From: an uncultured Finegoldia sp. | Lineage (GTDB): Bacteria > Bacillota > Clostridia > Tissierellales > Peptoniphilaceae | Assembly: GCF_947252345.1 (NCBI RefSeq) | Contig: NZ_CAMXVC010000020.1 | Location: forward strand, 1 to 37,891 | Length of the DNA stretch: 37,891 nt | Direction of reading: 5' to 3' | Shown here: piece by piece, positions 1-7,759 of the stretch | Position numbering within the stretch: position 1 is the first letter of the stretch | Layout of the letters: every line of letters begins with the position of its first letter | The notes under the pieces: model-generated | Databases searched by the model: none | What the model saw: only the letters and a program-made list of their open reading frames with translations | Told to the model about the DNA's origin: nothing | Translations under genes and position numbers: made by a program

Positions 1-2
1 AA

Positions 3-28
3 ATAACCTGAAATTAATTTCAGGTTAT
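3..28. terminator. Perfect 26-nt inverted repeat at the window edge
   Basis: A 13-nt arm at 3-15 is followed at once by its exact reverse complement at 16-28 (core AACCTGAAATT). It lies upstream of the first gene and is probably the terminator stem of a gene outside the window. No T-run follows on the + strand, and the - strand flank is cut by the window edge, so its direction cannot be decided. Confidence 0.45.
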
Positions 29-72
29 GCTTGACTTTTGTTAGCAGGTTTTTGTTGAAAAAAATATTTCTT

Positions 73-78
73 TATAAT
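73..78 (+). promoter_or_regulatory. Candidate -10 box for the DUF1576 gene
   Basis: A perfect TATAAT lies 30 nt before the start codon at 109. The best -35-like hexamer, TTGTTG at 52-57, gives a short 15-nt spacer, so only the -10 is convincing. A strong ribosome binding site (GGAGG) precedes the start codon. Confidence 0.4.
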
Positions 79-108
79 AAAATAAATTAAATAATTAATG
101 GAGGTCTT

Positions 109-1383
109 ATGAAAGAGAAAGTTTTTCACTCAATGGGAATTTATAAAATGTTGTATTTTTTTGCAGCGTTATTGATGTTGACAGCGTTTGTTTTTAATAC
201 TCCCGCAGAAATTTTTAACGGACTTGTTGTGATAATAAAAAGTCCCTGTACGTTGATAACTGATTATATGTATCTTGCAAATATTGGTGCTGCTTTTTTC
301 AATGCGGGTATTATTTGCTTGATGTCCACTATTTTATCAGAAAGATTCAAAGTTGTAATATCAGGACCGGGTGTAGCGGCTATATTTACAATGACTGGCT
401 TTGCTTTTTTTGGCAAAAACTTGTTCAACACAATCCCAATAACTTTGGGCGTTTTAATTTATTCTAAGATTGAGAACACTTCAAAGGCCTCTGTTATTCT
501 TCCAGCTCTTTTTGGTAGTGCATTAGGCCCTTTAATTAGTGAAATCGCATTTAATTCTATGCTATCGCCTATTCATTCAATTATCATCAGTTACCTTGTG
601 GGTATTAGCATAGGAATTATTATGGTTCCACTTTCAGGAGCTTTTCTGAGATTTCATCAAGGCTATAATTTATACAATATGGGTTTCACAGCAGGAATTG
701 TCGGGATGCTTTGCGTTGGGATTTTGCGAATGTTCAGCATCAACATAAAATCTGTCAATCTTGTATATCCTATAAATGATTTGCGATTGATTGTTTTTTT
801 GTATGCCTTATTTATTCTGATTTTTTTGTTTGGATTTGTTAAAAATAATTTGTCATTTCACGGATACGAAAACATAATGTACAATTCCGGTAGACTGGCA
901 ACTGATTTTATCTCACTAGATGGTTTGTATCAAACAATGATAAATATGGGAATAATGGGATTTATAGCCACAACTTACATCATCATTGTCGGTGGAAAAA
1001 TAAGCGGTCCAATTATCGGAGGAATTTTTACTGTAACCGGATTTGCCGCATTTGGAAAACATCCTAAAAATACAATTCCAGTTTTCGTCGGTGTTTTCTT
1101 TGCATCTATTTTGAATACTGTCAATCCACTATCTACATCAAGCCTTCTTGCCGCGTTATTTGGGACTACGCTCGCTCCTATTGCAGGAGAATTTGGTTTT
1201 TTTAGAGGCGCATTGGCAGGATTTTTGCATATGGCTATGGTATTGAACATCGGTGTTGTTCACGGTGGAGTAAATCTCTACAACAACGGATTTTCAGGTG
1301 GATTTGTCGCTGGAATTTTAGTTCCAGTTTTTAGAGAGATGGATAATTTTATAATGAGAGTGAGGTTAAAAAACAATGATTAA
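109..1383 (+). CDS. DUF1576-type polytopic membrane protein with internal duplication
   Basis: This 424-residue protein is almost entirely hydrophobic with about ten membrane segments. It resembles the uncharacterised DUF1576 family of Firmicutes; the function is unknown. The two halves are clearly related. ISGPGVAAIFTMTGFAFFGK (about residues 84-103) matches ISGPIIGGIFTVTGFAAFGK in the second half, each followed by NTIP, then ALFGSALGPLISE versus ALFGTTLAPIAGE, then GYNLYNMGF versus GVNLYNNGF. Such repeats are typical of transporters or channels built from two pseudo-symmetric halves, so transport is an inference. The start is fixed by GGAGG just upstream. Its 3' end overlaps the next gene by 8 nt, so the two are probably co-translated. 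Confidence 0.85.
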   Translation: MKEKVFHSMGIYKMLYFFAALLMLTAFVFNTPAEIFNGLVVIIKSPCTLITDYMYLANIGAAFFNAGIICLMSTILSERFKVVISGPGVAAIFTMTGFAFFGKNLFNTIPITLGVLIYSKIENTSKASVILPALFGSALGPLISEIAFNSMLSPIHSIIISYLVGISIGIIMVPLSGAFLRFHQGYNLYNMGFTAGIVGMLCVGILRMFSINIKSVNLVYPINDLRLIVFLYALFILIFLFGFVKNNLSFHGYENIMYNSGRLATDFISLDGLYQTMINMGIMGFIATTYIIIVGGKISGPIIGGIFTVTGFAAFGKHPKNTIPVFVGVFFASILNTVNPLSTSSLLAALFGTTLAPIAGEFGFFRGALAGFLHMAMVLNIGVVHGGVNLYNNGFSGGFVAGILVPVFREMDNFIMRVRLKNND

Positions 1384-1720
1384 TAACGAAGAAAAAAAAG
1401 CAAAATTAATTGTGTCGGAAATTTTGAGTTATTTTTTTATGTATGATACAAAGAATATAAAAATTGAATCTACGTTTAAAGATGATAAGCTAATCATTAT
1501 AGCTGAGGGAATGCCAGATAAAACTCCTCAACACCTCGATGATATGAAAAGACTCATCAACGTGAGTAGGTCTCCTCAAATTGAGGATTACTACGCTGAC
1601 TTATTGGGATGGGAATCTGATTACAACGATATTAACTTGCTCGGTTCGATGGTCGATTCGGGTATTATTTCTTATGATGGAGAAATTTTAAGTTTTTATG
1701 TTGAAAGAAATTTAATATAA
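1376..1720 (+). CDS. Small hypothetical protein coupled to the DUF1576 protein
   Basis: A 114-residue soluble, acidic protein with no signal peptide or membrane segment; I do not recognise the family. It starts inside the last codons of the upstream membrane-protein gene (8-nt overlap) with a GAGG ribosome binding site in that gene's tail, so translational coupling is likely. The strict overlap suggests it works with the membrane protein, for example as a cytoplasmic partner, but that is context only. A strong hairpin terminator follows directly, ending the two-gene unit. Confidence 0.75.
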   Translation: MINNEEKKAKLIVSEILSYFFMYDTKNIKIESTFKDDKLIIIAEGMPDKTPQHLDDMKRLINVSRSPQIEDYYADLLGWESDYNDINLLGSMVDSGIISYDGEILSFYVERNLI

Positions 1721-1729
1721 ATATAATAA

Positions 1730-1780
1730 AAAAAGTGTGAATTGATTTTACTTTTATAAGTAAATTCATTCACACTTTTT
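1730..1780. terminator. Bidirectional terminator between convergent genes
   Basis: A long stem with outer arms 1730-1742 (AAAAAGTGTGAAT) and 1768-1780. Pairing continues inward almost without break to a TTAT loop near 1754-1757. A-runs and T-runs flank both sides, so it can stop the + strand two-gene unit and the - strand nucleoside importer operon. Confidence 0.9.
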
Positions 1781-1783
1781 ATT

Positions 1784-2719
1784 TTACATTGCAATGTCGT
1801 CTTTCAAATATGGAATACCATCTGCCGTTGGTGCTTTAGTCTTCCCACCGAACAAAATCAATATTACCAATGTGGCAACATAAGGAATCATCGAAATCAA
1901 TTCAGATGGTATTGGTAGATTTGTTCCTCCCAATACAACTGCAATTGACTGTGCAAATCCAAAAAATAACGCAGCTAGCATTACTCCATGAGGAGTCCAT
2001 TTTCCAAATATAACTGTAACCAAGGCTATAAATCCTTGACCTGCAACTAAGGCAGGAAAGAATGATGATACCAGTGAAATTGACATCGTAGCTCCGCCTA
2101 ATCCAGCCATAAATCCTGAAAACAAAACTGCCAAATATCTAACTAAAAACACATTGATATTTAGTGTCTCAGCTGCTTTTGGATGTTCACCTACAGCGAT
2201 TAATCTCATTCCCCATTTTGTTTTATACATAAATACGTAAATTAACAAAACTAAAACGAAAACAAGATAAACTGTAACCGGAAGAGCGATTATATTTTCC
2301 AAAAATTTGCTTCCGATTCCTTTAAATAATACTGGAATTTTGAACTGCGTATCAATTGGTTTTGTTTGTGTTGCTCCGTCGAAGAAGATTCTTGAAACAA
2401 ATAGCGCGATTCCAGGTCCCAAATAATTTATTGCAATCGCAGAAATTGTTTGGTCTCCTGCAAATGTAATTGACACAATAGCGTGAATCAACGCGAATAC
2501 CATTCCACTAATTCCTCCGCACAAAAATGCTAGCCAAGGATTGTGTGTATAGTATCCGACAGTAGCTGCTATAAGTGCACCAATAGTCATCATACCTTCT
2601 AGTCCAATATTTGTTACTCCAGATTTTTCTGAAATCATACCGCCTAATCCAGCATATAAAATAGGAGTAGCGTTAATTAAAGTATTGCCTATTACCAAAC
2701 CTAAAAGTACTAAGTTCAT
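1784..2719 (-). CDS. nupQ: Nucleoside ABC transporter permease (NupQ/YufQ-like)
   Basis: This is a 311-residue integral membrane permease of the BPD_transp_2 type, the second permease of a BMP-family (basic membrane lipoprotein) nucleoside importer. The N-terminal segment has the family pattern INATPILYAGLGGMISEKSG, then SGVTNIGLEGMM, and the middle has VGEHPKAAETLNINV, the cytoplasmic coupling region that contacts the ATPase. About eight to nine hydrophobic helices are visible. The start ATG overlaps the upstream stop codon (TAATG, 1 nt) and has a GGAGG site. It is the last gene of the four-gene operon and is followed by the 1730-1780 terminator. Related systems (B. subtilis NupNOPQ, streptococcal BmpA-NupABC) import guanosine and other nucleosides; the exact substrate here is inferred. 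Confidence 0.9.
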   Translation of the reverse strand: MNLVLLGLVIGNTLINATPILYAGLGGMISEKSGVTNIGLEGMMTIGALIAATVGYYTHNPWLAFLCGGISGMVFALIHAIVSITFAGDQTISAIAINYLGPGIALFVSRIFFDGATQTKPIDTQFKIPVLFKGIGSKFLENIIALPVTVYLVFVLVLLIYVFMYKTKWGMRLIAVGEHPKAAETLNINVFLVRYLAVLFSGFMAGLGGATMSISLVSSFFPALVAGQGFIALVTVIFGKWTPHGVMLAALFFGFAQSIAVVLGGTNLPIPSELISMIPYVATLVILILFGGKTKAPTADGIPYLKDDIAM

Positions 2720-3819
2720 TATTTGCCTCCTTTTTTCTTAAATCTGGATTTTATAATTTTAAACATCAATGGAATAGCTGTAAATAAAATTATAGTTCCC
2801 ATTATTATATTAATCATTTCTGTTGGAGCGTGTAAAACTCTTTGGACATTTGCTCCACTGTATTTCAATCCTCCGAAGAACAATCCCGAAAAGATACATC
2901 CTATTGGATTGTTGTTCGCCAACAAACTAACTGCAAGTCCATCAAATCCAAAATTTTCCATGCTAGACAACGCTGAAATGGTATATCTATATCCCAAAAC
3001 TTGTGTCACTCCACCTAACGCACAAATAGCGCCACTAATCGCCATAGATAATGTCAACTTCTTATTGACATTTATGCCGCCGTATTTTGCAGCGTCTTGA
3101 TTGTAACCAACGGCTTTCAACTCATAACCCAAATTAGTTTTTTTCAAAATATACCACAAAATTATCGCTGCAGCAATCGCCAATATCAATCCCAAATGAA
3201 TAGGTGCTTTGAAGAAATTGTCTATTGCTTTTGGAAGACCTTTTGCATTTTGCATAAGAGTTATCCTTGCTGTTTTTTGCACTTCGTAAGTTCCCATTGA
3301 ATTTGGAGCTTTAAATTTTGGATAATTTGCGACCATATTGTTGCAATAAAATGCAACCCAATTCAACATAATAGTAGAAATTACTTCATGGATTCCAAAC
3401 TTAGCCTTCAAAAATCCAGAAAAAGCTCCGTACAATGCACCTACTAACATTCCAATTATAATTACTAAAGGAACGTGTATTACTGCAGGCAAATGCAAAT
3501 TGTATCCGAGAATAAATGCAACCATTGTCCCAACGATGTATTGACCTTCAGCACCGATATTAAACAATCCCGTTCTAAATGCGAATGCAACTCCAAGTCC
3601 CGTAAAAATTATCGGGATAGCATTGACTATTGTCCACCCTACATTTTTAGGTCTTTTAAATATACCTTCAAACATCAATCTATAAGCTTCAATTGGGTTA
3701 TATCCTGCGAGCATTAAAGCAAATGCACCTGCCACAAGACCTATTAAAATTGACAACAGAATAAAAAATAGTTTGTTGTATTTTGAAAATATAGATTTTT
3801 TTTCAATACTAGTGTTCAT
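2719..3819 (-). CDS. nupP: Nucleoside ABC transporter permease (NupP/YufP-like)
   Basis: A 366-residue membrane permease, first of the two permeases of the BMP-type importer. It has an N-terminal helix, the family motif FRTGLFNIGAEGQYIVG, and the coupling motif LKAVGYNQDAAKYGGINV. I chose the ATG at 3819 rather than the GTG at 3828 because an ideal AGGAGG (3828-3833) sits 8 nt before this ATG and includes the GTG itself. The gene overlaps the end of the ATPase gene by 11 nt, so the two are translationally coupled. It works as a heterodimer with the next gene product in the cytoplasmic membrane. Confidence 0.9.
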   Translation of the reverse strand: MNTSIEKKSIFSKYNKLFFILLSILIGLVAGAFALMLAGYNPIEAYRLMFEGIFKRPKNVGWTIVNAIPIIFTGLGVAFAFRTGLFNIGAEGQYIVGTMVAFILGYNLHLPAVIHVPLVIIIGMLVGALYGAFSGFLKAKFGIHEVISTIMLNWVAFYCNNMVANYPKFKAPNSMGTYEVQKTARITLMQNAKGLPKAIDNFFKAPIHLGLILAIAAAIILWYILKKTNLGYELKAVGYNQDAAKYGGINVNKKLTLSMAISGAICALGGVTQVLGYRYTISALSSMENFGFDGLAVSLLANNNPIGCIFSGLFFGGLKYSGANVQRVLHAPTEMINIIMGTIILFTAIPLMFKIIKSRFKKKGGK

Positions 3820-5341
3820 CAACAACACCTCCTGCCATCAACCTTCCAAGTTCCATCTCGTTAGTTTCGTGTGATGATTTTATTCCTACAATTTTTCCGT
3901 CAAAAATCACAGCAATTTTGTCGGATAAATCCATAATTTCATCCAATTCAAAAGAAACAAGCAATACTGCTTTGTTGTGATTTCGCTGCTCAACTAGATA
4001 TTTGTGAATAAATTCAATCGCTCCTACGTCAAGTCCTCTGGTCGGTTGTGCCGCAATCAACAAATCCGGATTGTTGGAAATTTCTCTCGCTATGATAACT
4101 TTTTGTTGATTACCTCCGGACAAGTTTTTTGTTTTTTGATTGTAGTCATTCGGTCTTATGTCAAATTTATCTATTAATTTCTTTGCGTTTTCATTTATAG
4201 CATTAAAATCAAGCCTCAAGCCTTTACTAAACGGAGGCTTTTTTACATTTTCAAGAATTAAATTGTCTGCGATAGAATAATCCAAAATAAGTCCATGTTT
4301 TTGTCTATCTTCTGGAATAGTATTCATACCAGAATCTATGATTTCTCGTGGTGAGTGATTTGTAATATCTTTTTCTTTTAGTTTTACAGTTCCAGATTCA
4401 ATCCTACGAAGTCCTGTGATAGCTTCAATCAATTCAGATTGACCATTTCCATCCACACCAGCGATGCCGACAATTTCTGCTCTTCTAACTTGCAAATTAA
4501 AATCTTTTACTATGTCGATATTTCGAGAATCTTTTACAACCAAATTCTTGATATCCAACACAACTTCTCCTGGCTCTTGTTCTTGTTTTTCAACGTTAAA
4601 TCTCACATCACGACCAACCATTTTTTCTGCCAAAATATTTTCGTCGATTTCTTTGACATTCAATTTGTCGATGAACTTACCTCTTCTAATGACAGTGCAA
4701 TAATCTGCCATAGCCTTTATTTCTGAAAGTTTATGTGTGATTATTATAATTGACTTACCAAGTTCTGTGAGGTTCTTTACTATTTTTATAAAATCGTTGA
4801 TTTCTTGTGGAGTCAAAACAGCAGTTGGCTCATCGAATATCAAAATATCCGCTCCACGATACAAGCATTTTAATATTTCTACTCTTTGTTGCATTCCTAC
4901 AGAAATATCTGATACCTTTGCATTTGGGTCAATCATAAGCCCGTATTTATCTGAAAGCTCCTTAACCGTTTCGATTGATTTTTGATTATCAAGAATACCC
5001 ACTGATTTTGTAATTTCTTTACCTAAAACTATATTTTGATACACAGTAAATGGCTCTATCAATATAAAATGTTGATGAACCATACCAATTCCACAATTAA
5101 TTGCTGTTTTAGGTATCATCTGATCAAAAGTTTTTCCTTTTACTGTAATACTTCCACTGCTTGGTTCATATAGACCGTACAATATATTCATCAAAGTTGT
5201 CTTTCCGGCTCCATTTTCTCCCAACAGCGCATGAACTTCTCCCTTGTGGAGAGTGAAGTTTACATTATCAAGTACTTTATTGCTGCCAAAAAATTTGGAA
5301 ATATCTTTTAAATCAACAACAATATTTTTTTCATCATTCAT
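3809..5341 (-). CDS. nupO: Nucleoside ABC transporter ATPase, two fused ATPase domains (NupO/YufO-like)
   Basis: About 510 residues with two ABC domains in tandem. The first has Walker A GENGAGKT at 41-48, the signature ISVGMQQR and Walker B ILIFDEPTA. The second has a non-canonical Walker A region (GVDGNGQSE), the signature LSGGNQQK and a Walker B region reading LLIAAQPTRGLD without the usual acidic pair. This asymmetry is normal for ATPases of sugar- and nucleoside-type ABC importers, so one ATP site is probably weak. An ATG 15 nt upstream (5356) is possible, but AAAGGG before the ATG at 5341 favours the shorter form, and the upstream start would sit on the foot of a hairpin. Part of the bmp-ATPase-permease-permease operon. 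Confidence 0.92.
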   Translation of the reverse strand: MNDEKNIVVDLKDISKFFGSNKVLDNVNFTLHKGEVHALLGENGAGKTTLMNILYGLYEPSSGSITVKGKTFDQMIPKTAINCGIGMVHQHFILIEPFTVYQNIVLGKEITKSVGILDNQKSIETVKELSDKYGLMIDPNAKVSDISVGMQQRVEILKCLYRGADILIFDEPTAVLTPQEINDFIKIVKNLTELGKSIIIITHKLSEIKAMADYCTVIRRGKFIDKLNVKEIDENILAEKMVGRDVRFNVEKQEQEPGEVVLDIKNLVVKDSRNIDIVKDFNLQVRRAEIVGIAGVDGNGQSELIEAITGLRRIESGTVKLKEKDITNHSPREIIDSGMNTIPEDRQKHGLILDYSIADNLILENVKKPPFSKGLRLDFNAINENAKKLIDKFDIRPNDYNQKTKNLSGGNQQKVIIAREISNNPDLLIAAQPTRGLDVGAIEFIHKYLVEQRNHNKAVLLVSFELDEIMDLSDKIAVIFDGKIVGIKSSHETNEMELGRLMAGGVVDEH

Positions 5342-5361
5342 TTTTTTCCCTTTCATTTATA

Positions 5362-5388
5362 AAAACAGGGATTGTTCAATCCCTGTTT
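5362..5388 (-). terminator. Hairpin between binding protein and ATPase genes (partial terminator or 3' stabiliser)
   Basis: Perfect stem AAACAGGGATT / AATCCCTGTTT around a 4-nt loop, followed on the - strand by TTTTTAT. It lies immediately after the lipoprotein gene and before the ATPase gene. In ABC importer operons such hairpins usually let the abundant binding protein be expressed above the membrane components; that role is inferred. Confidence 0.75.
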
Positions 5389-5394
5389 CTATTT

Positions 5395-6471
5395 TTATTT
5401 ATCAAATCCAAATTCTTTAAATTCTTTTTCGTTTTGTGGAACTTTGATTTTTCCTTCTTTGATATCTTTCTTTAATGATTCAACTTTATCTTTAACATCC
5501 TTTGCTACTAAACCATTGTTAGCATAAGCAATGTCTACTGCGTCTCCGTCTTTTAATGAATAAGTTATTGTTTTTCCACCTTCGAACTTGCCATCTTTCA
5601 AATCTTTTGAGATTTTTTGAACTGCAACGTTAACACCTTTTACTGTAGAAACCAACATATTTTTAGGTGCTTCAGATGATTGGTCTCTATCAACACCGAT
5701 TACGTATTTATTGTTGTCGATAGCTGCTTGAATAACTCCGTATCCTGTACCACCTGCTGCGTGGAATATAACATCAACGCCTTTTTGATACATCAAATTT
5801 GCGATTGATTTACCTTTATCTGGTGCAGCGTAGCTGTCAGCATATTGTGATTGAAATTCAATTGGTTGCTTCTTTTGTCTTTCAGCTTCCTTAACTCCAG
5901 CTTTGAAACCAAATTCAAATCTATCAATTACATCGCTCTTCATTCCTCCTACAAAACCAACTTTGTTTGTTTTTGTTGTCATACCAGCGATATAACCTAC
6001 TAAGAATGAGTTTTCGTTGTCTGCAAATAATACACCAACCAAGTTTGGTGTTTTTTCTACGTTAGCATTGTCGATAATCGCATATTTTTGGTCTTTGTTT
6101 TCTTTTGCCGCTGCATCAGTTGACTTGTATAAAGCGTATCCAATTGTAAATATTACATCGCTATTATCATCTAAAGCTGTTTCCATATTAGGAGCATAAT
6201 CATTTTCTTTGTGTGATTCGATATATCTGAAATCCAACCATCCTTCTTTCTTAGCTGCATCTAAACCTTCAAAAGCAGATTGGTTGAACGATTTATCGTT
6301 AACTCCACCTTGGTCAGTAACCATTGTCACTTTTACTTTTTCTTTCTTGTCAGATTTATCTGATGATTTAGAATTATCAGATGTATCCTTTCCTGCTCCA
6401 CCACAAGCTGTGGCAAAAGCCATACTTAAACAAAGAAATAAAGCAATTATTCTCTTGTAAATTTTTGACAT
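5395..6471 (-). CDS. nupN: BMP-family nucleoside-binding lipoprotein (NupN/PnrA/TmpC-like)
   Basis: A 358-residue substrate-binding lipoprotein. The N-terminus has KR, a hydrophobic stretch and a lipobox ending in Cys23 (FATAC), followed by a Ser/Asp/Lys-rich linker. The body has BMP-family landmarks: VTDQGGVNDKSFNQSAFEG, FTIGYAL, NLVGVLFADNENSFLVGYIAG, KVGFVGGM, VDVIFHAAGGTGYGV and IGVDRDQ. It is the first gene of the operon with an excellent AAGGAGGA site, and a hairpin separates it from the ATPase gene. The family binds purine nucleosides outside the membrane (PnrA of Treponema, BmpA-type proteins of streptococci) and delivers them to the permeases. Historic names call it an immunogenic membrane lipoprotein. 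Confidence 0.93.
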   Translation of the reverse strand: MSKIYKRIIALFLCLSMAFATACGGAGKDTSDNSKSSDKSDKKEKVKVTMVTDQGGVNDKSFNQSAFEGLDAAKKEGWLDFRYIESHKENDYAPNMETALDDNSDVIFTIGYALYKSTDAAAKENKDQKYAIIDNANVEKTPNLVGVLFADNENSFLVGYIAGMTTKTNKVGFVGGMKSDVIDRFEFGFKAGVKEAERQKKQPIEFQSQYADSYAAPDKGKSIANLMYQKGVDVIFHAAGGTGYGVIQAAIDNNKYVIGVDRDQSSEAPKNMLVSTVKGVNVAVQKISKDLKDGKFEGGKTITYSLKDGDAVDIAYANNGLVAKDVKDKVESLKKDIKEGKIKVPQNEKEFKEFGFDK

Positions 6472-6607
6472 AATGTCCTCCTTGAAAAATTATGATAACA
6501 TTTGCTTACAGTATTAATTTACCCAAAAAGCTATTAGATTTTTGAACAAATTCATAGTTATAAACAAAATTTATCATTTAGATATAGATTTCTCTCTATT
6601 CAATATA

Positions 6608-6636
6608 ATCTTAGCAATAATAGACTTTATTGTCAA
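6608..6636 (-). promoter_or_regulatory. Promoter of the nucleoside importer operon
   Basis: Perfect -35 TTGACA (6631-6636), 17-nt spacer, -10 TAAGAT (6608-6613) on the - strand. This predicts a leader of about 130 nt before the lipoprotein start. I looked for a purine riboswitch in that leader and saw none of its conserved joining-region bases. Confidence 0.7.
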
Positions 6637-6710
6637 ACCAAAATAGTTTATTCTACGATTCGTTTCTGGTATTATATAAATATCAAAAACATATCAATAG
6701 GAGGAACAAA

Positions 6711-7736
6711 ATGAAGCATTTAGTATTGTGTGGCTGCGGTCACGGTCATATTTATGTCATCAAAAATTTGAGTCAAATTTATGACGATATAAAAATAACT
6801 GTTATAACAGACAAAAAATACCAGTATTATTCTGGTATGTATACCGGTTTTTTAGAAGGTATATATTCACACGATGAAATCTGTTTTGATGTCGAAAAAG
6901 TTTGCAAAAAATACGGCGCAGAGTTGATTTTGGATAAAATAATTAAAATTGATAGCAAAAGTAGAAAAGTAATTTCAGAAAACCACAATATTTCTTATGA
7001 TTATTTGAGTGTAAATTTGGGCGCTAGTCAAAAAACCATTGCAAATGATAAAAAAATTATAAATTCAAAGCCAATCAATTCAATTATCAATCTAAAAGAA
7101 AATATAAAAGAAAACGACAAAAATATTTTGATATTGGGCGCTGGAGCAAGTGGGTTGGAACTTGCTTTTGTTTTGAAAGAGATTTTTCCTGACAAAAAAA
7201 TATCCATACTAACTAGAGGAAAAGTTAATATGGAAGGATTTGATTCTAGGGCAAATGAAAAAGCTAAAAGACTTTTGAAGAAAAAAAACATAAAAGTTTA
7301 TGAAAACAAAGAAGTCAAATCAATCGAACAAATTGATGTCGATTACGATAAATTGATAATGTGCATTGGTTCTTACGGTGTCGATGTCGATTTTGGAAAT
7401 CTCAAAACTACTGATTCTAACTTTCTTGTTTGTGATGAATTTATGAGATTAGATAAAAATATATTTGCTGTTGGAGATTGTGTGGACTTTGAAAAATATC
7501 CAAATCTTCCAAAAGCAGGAGTGTATGCTATCAGGCAATCTCCTATTTTGTTAAAAAACATAGTTCACACATTAAAATCAGAAGAACTCGAAAAATACGT
7601 TCCAGATACAAATCCAATGCAAATATTGTATTGTGGCAATGAAAAAGCCTTGTTGTATTACAAGGGTTTCTCTTTTTATTCACATATTTCATTTGTGCTA
7701 AAAAAATACATCGACAAAAAATACGTAAAATATTAA
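6711..7736 (+). CDS. FAD-dependent pyridine nucleotide oxidoreductase related to the SelD-associated family
   Basis: A 341-residue flavoprotein of the NADH dehydrogenase / disulfide-reductase superfamily. The FAD-binding start is KHLVLCGCGHGHIYVIKNL, the second dinucleotide site is ILILGAGASGLELAFVLKE, and the FAD-ribityl motif FAVGDCVDF is near the C-terminus. The GHGH start plus YYSGMYTGFLEGIYSHDEI resemble the family often fused or linked to selenide water dikinase (N-terminal-to-SelD type), which lacks the CxxC disulfide centre; none is visible here. The start at 6711 is fixed by AGGAGG at 6699-6704; an in-frame start at 6630 has no such site. No selD is in the window. Substrate unknown; an electron-transfer or sulfur/selenium-related role is possible. 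Confidence 0.82.
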   Translation: MKHLVLCGCGHGHIYVIKNLSQIYDDIKITVITDKKYQYYSGMYTGFLEGIYSHDEICFDVEKVCKKYGAELILDKIIKIDSKSRKVISENHNISYDYLSVNLGASQKTIANDKKIINSKPINSIINLKENIKENDKNILILGAGASGLELAFVLKEIFPDKKISILTRGKVNMEGFDSRANEKAKRLLKKKNIKVYENKEVKSIEQIDVDYDKLIMCIGSYGVDVDFGNLKTTDSNFLVCDEFMRLDKNIFAVGDCVDFEKYPNLPKAGVYAIRQSPILLKNIVHTLKSEELEKYVPDTNPMQILYCGNEKALLYYKGFSFYSHISFVLKKYIDKKYVKY

Positions 7737-7759
7737 AATCCCTCCTAGGAGGGATTTTT
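7735..7759. terminator. Palindromic bidirectional terminator shared by two convergent genes
   Basis: A perfect 24-nt palindrome (7735-7758, half-site AAAATCCCTCCT) followed by T. It contains the end of the oxidoreductase stop codon (7734-7736) and touches the stop codon of the convergent permease gene (7758-7760). T-runs lie on both strands, so it can terminate both genes. Confidence 0.85.

Noticed and set aside
6472..6607. Purine riboswitch in the nucleoside importer leader
   Set aside because: The conserved junction bases and kissing loops are not visible; only AT-rich sequence with weak pairing.
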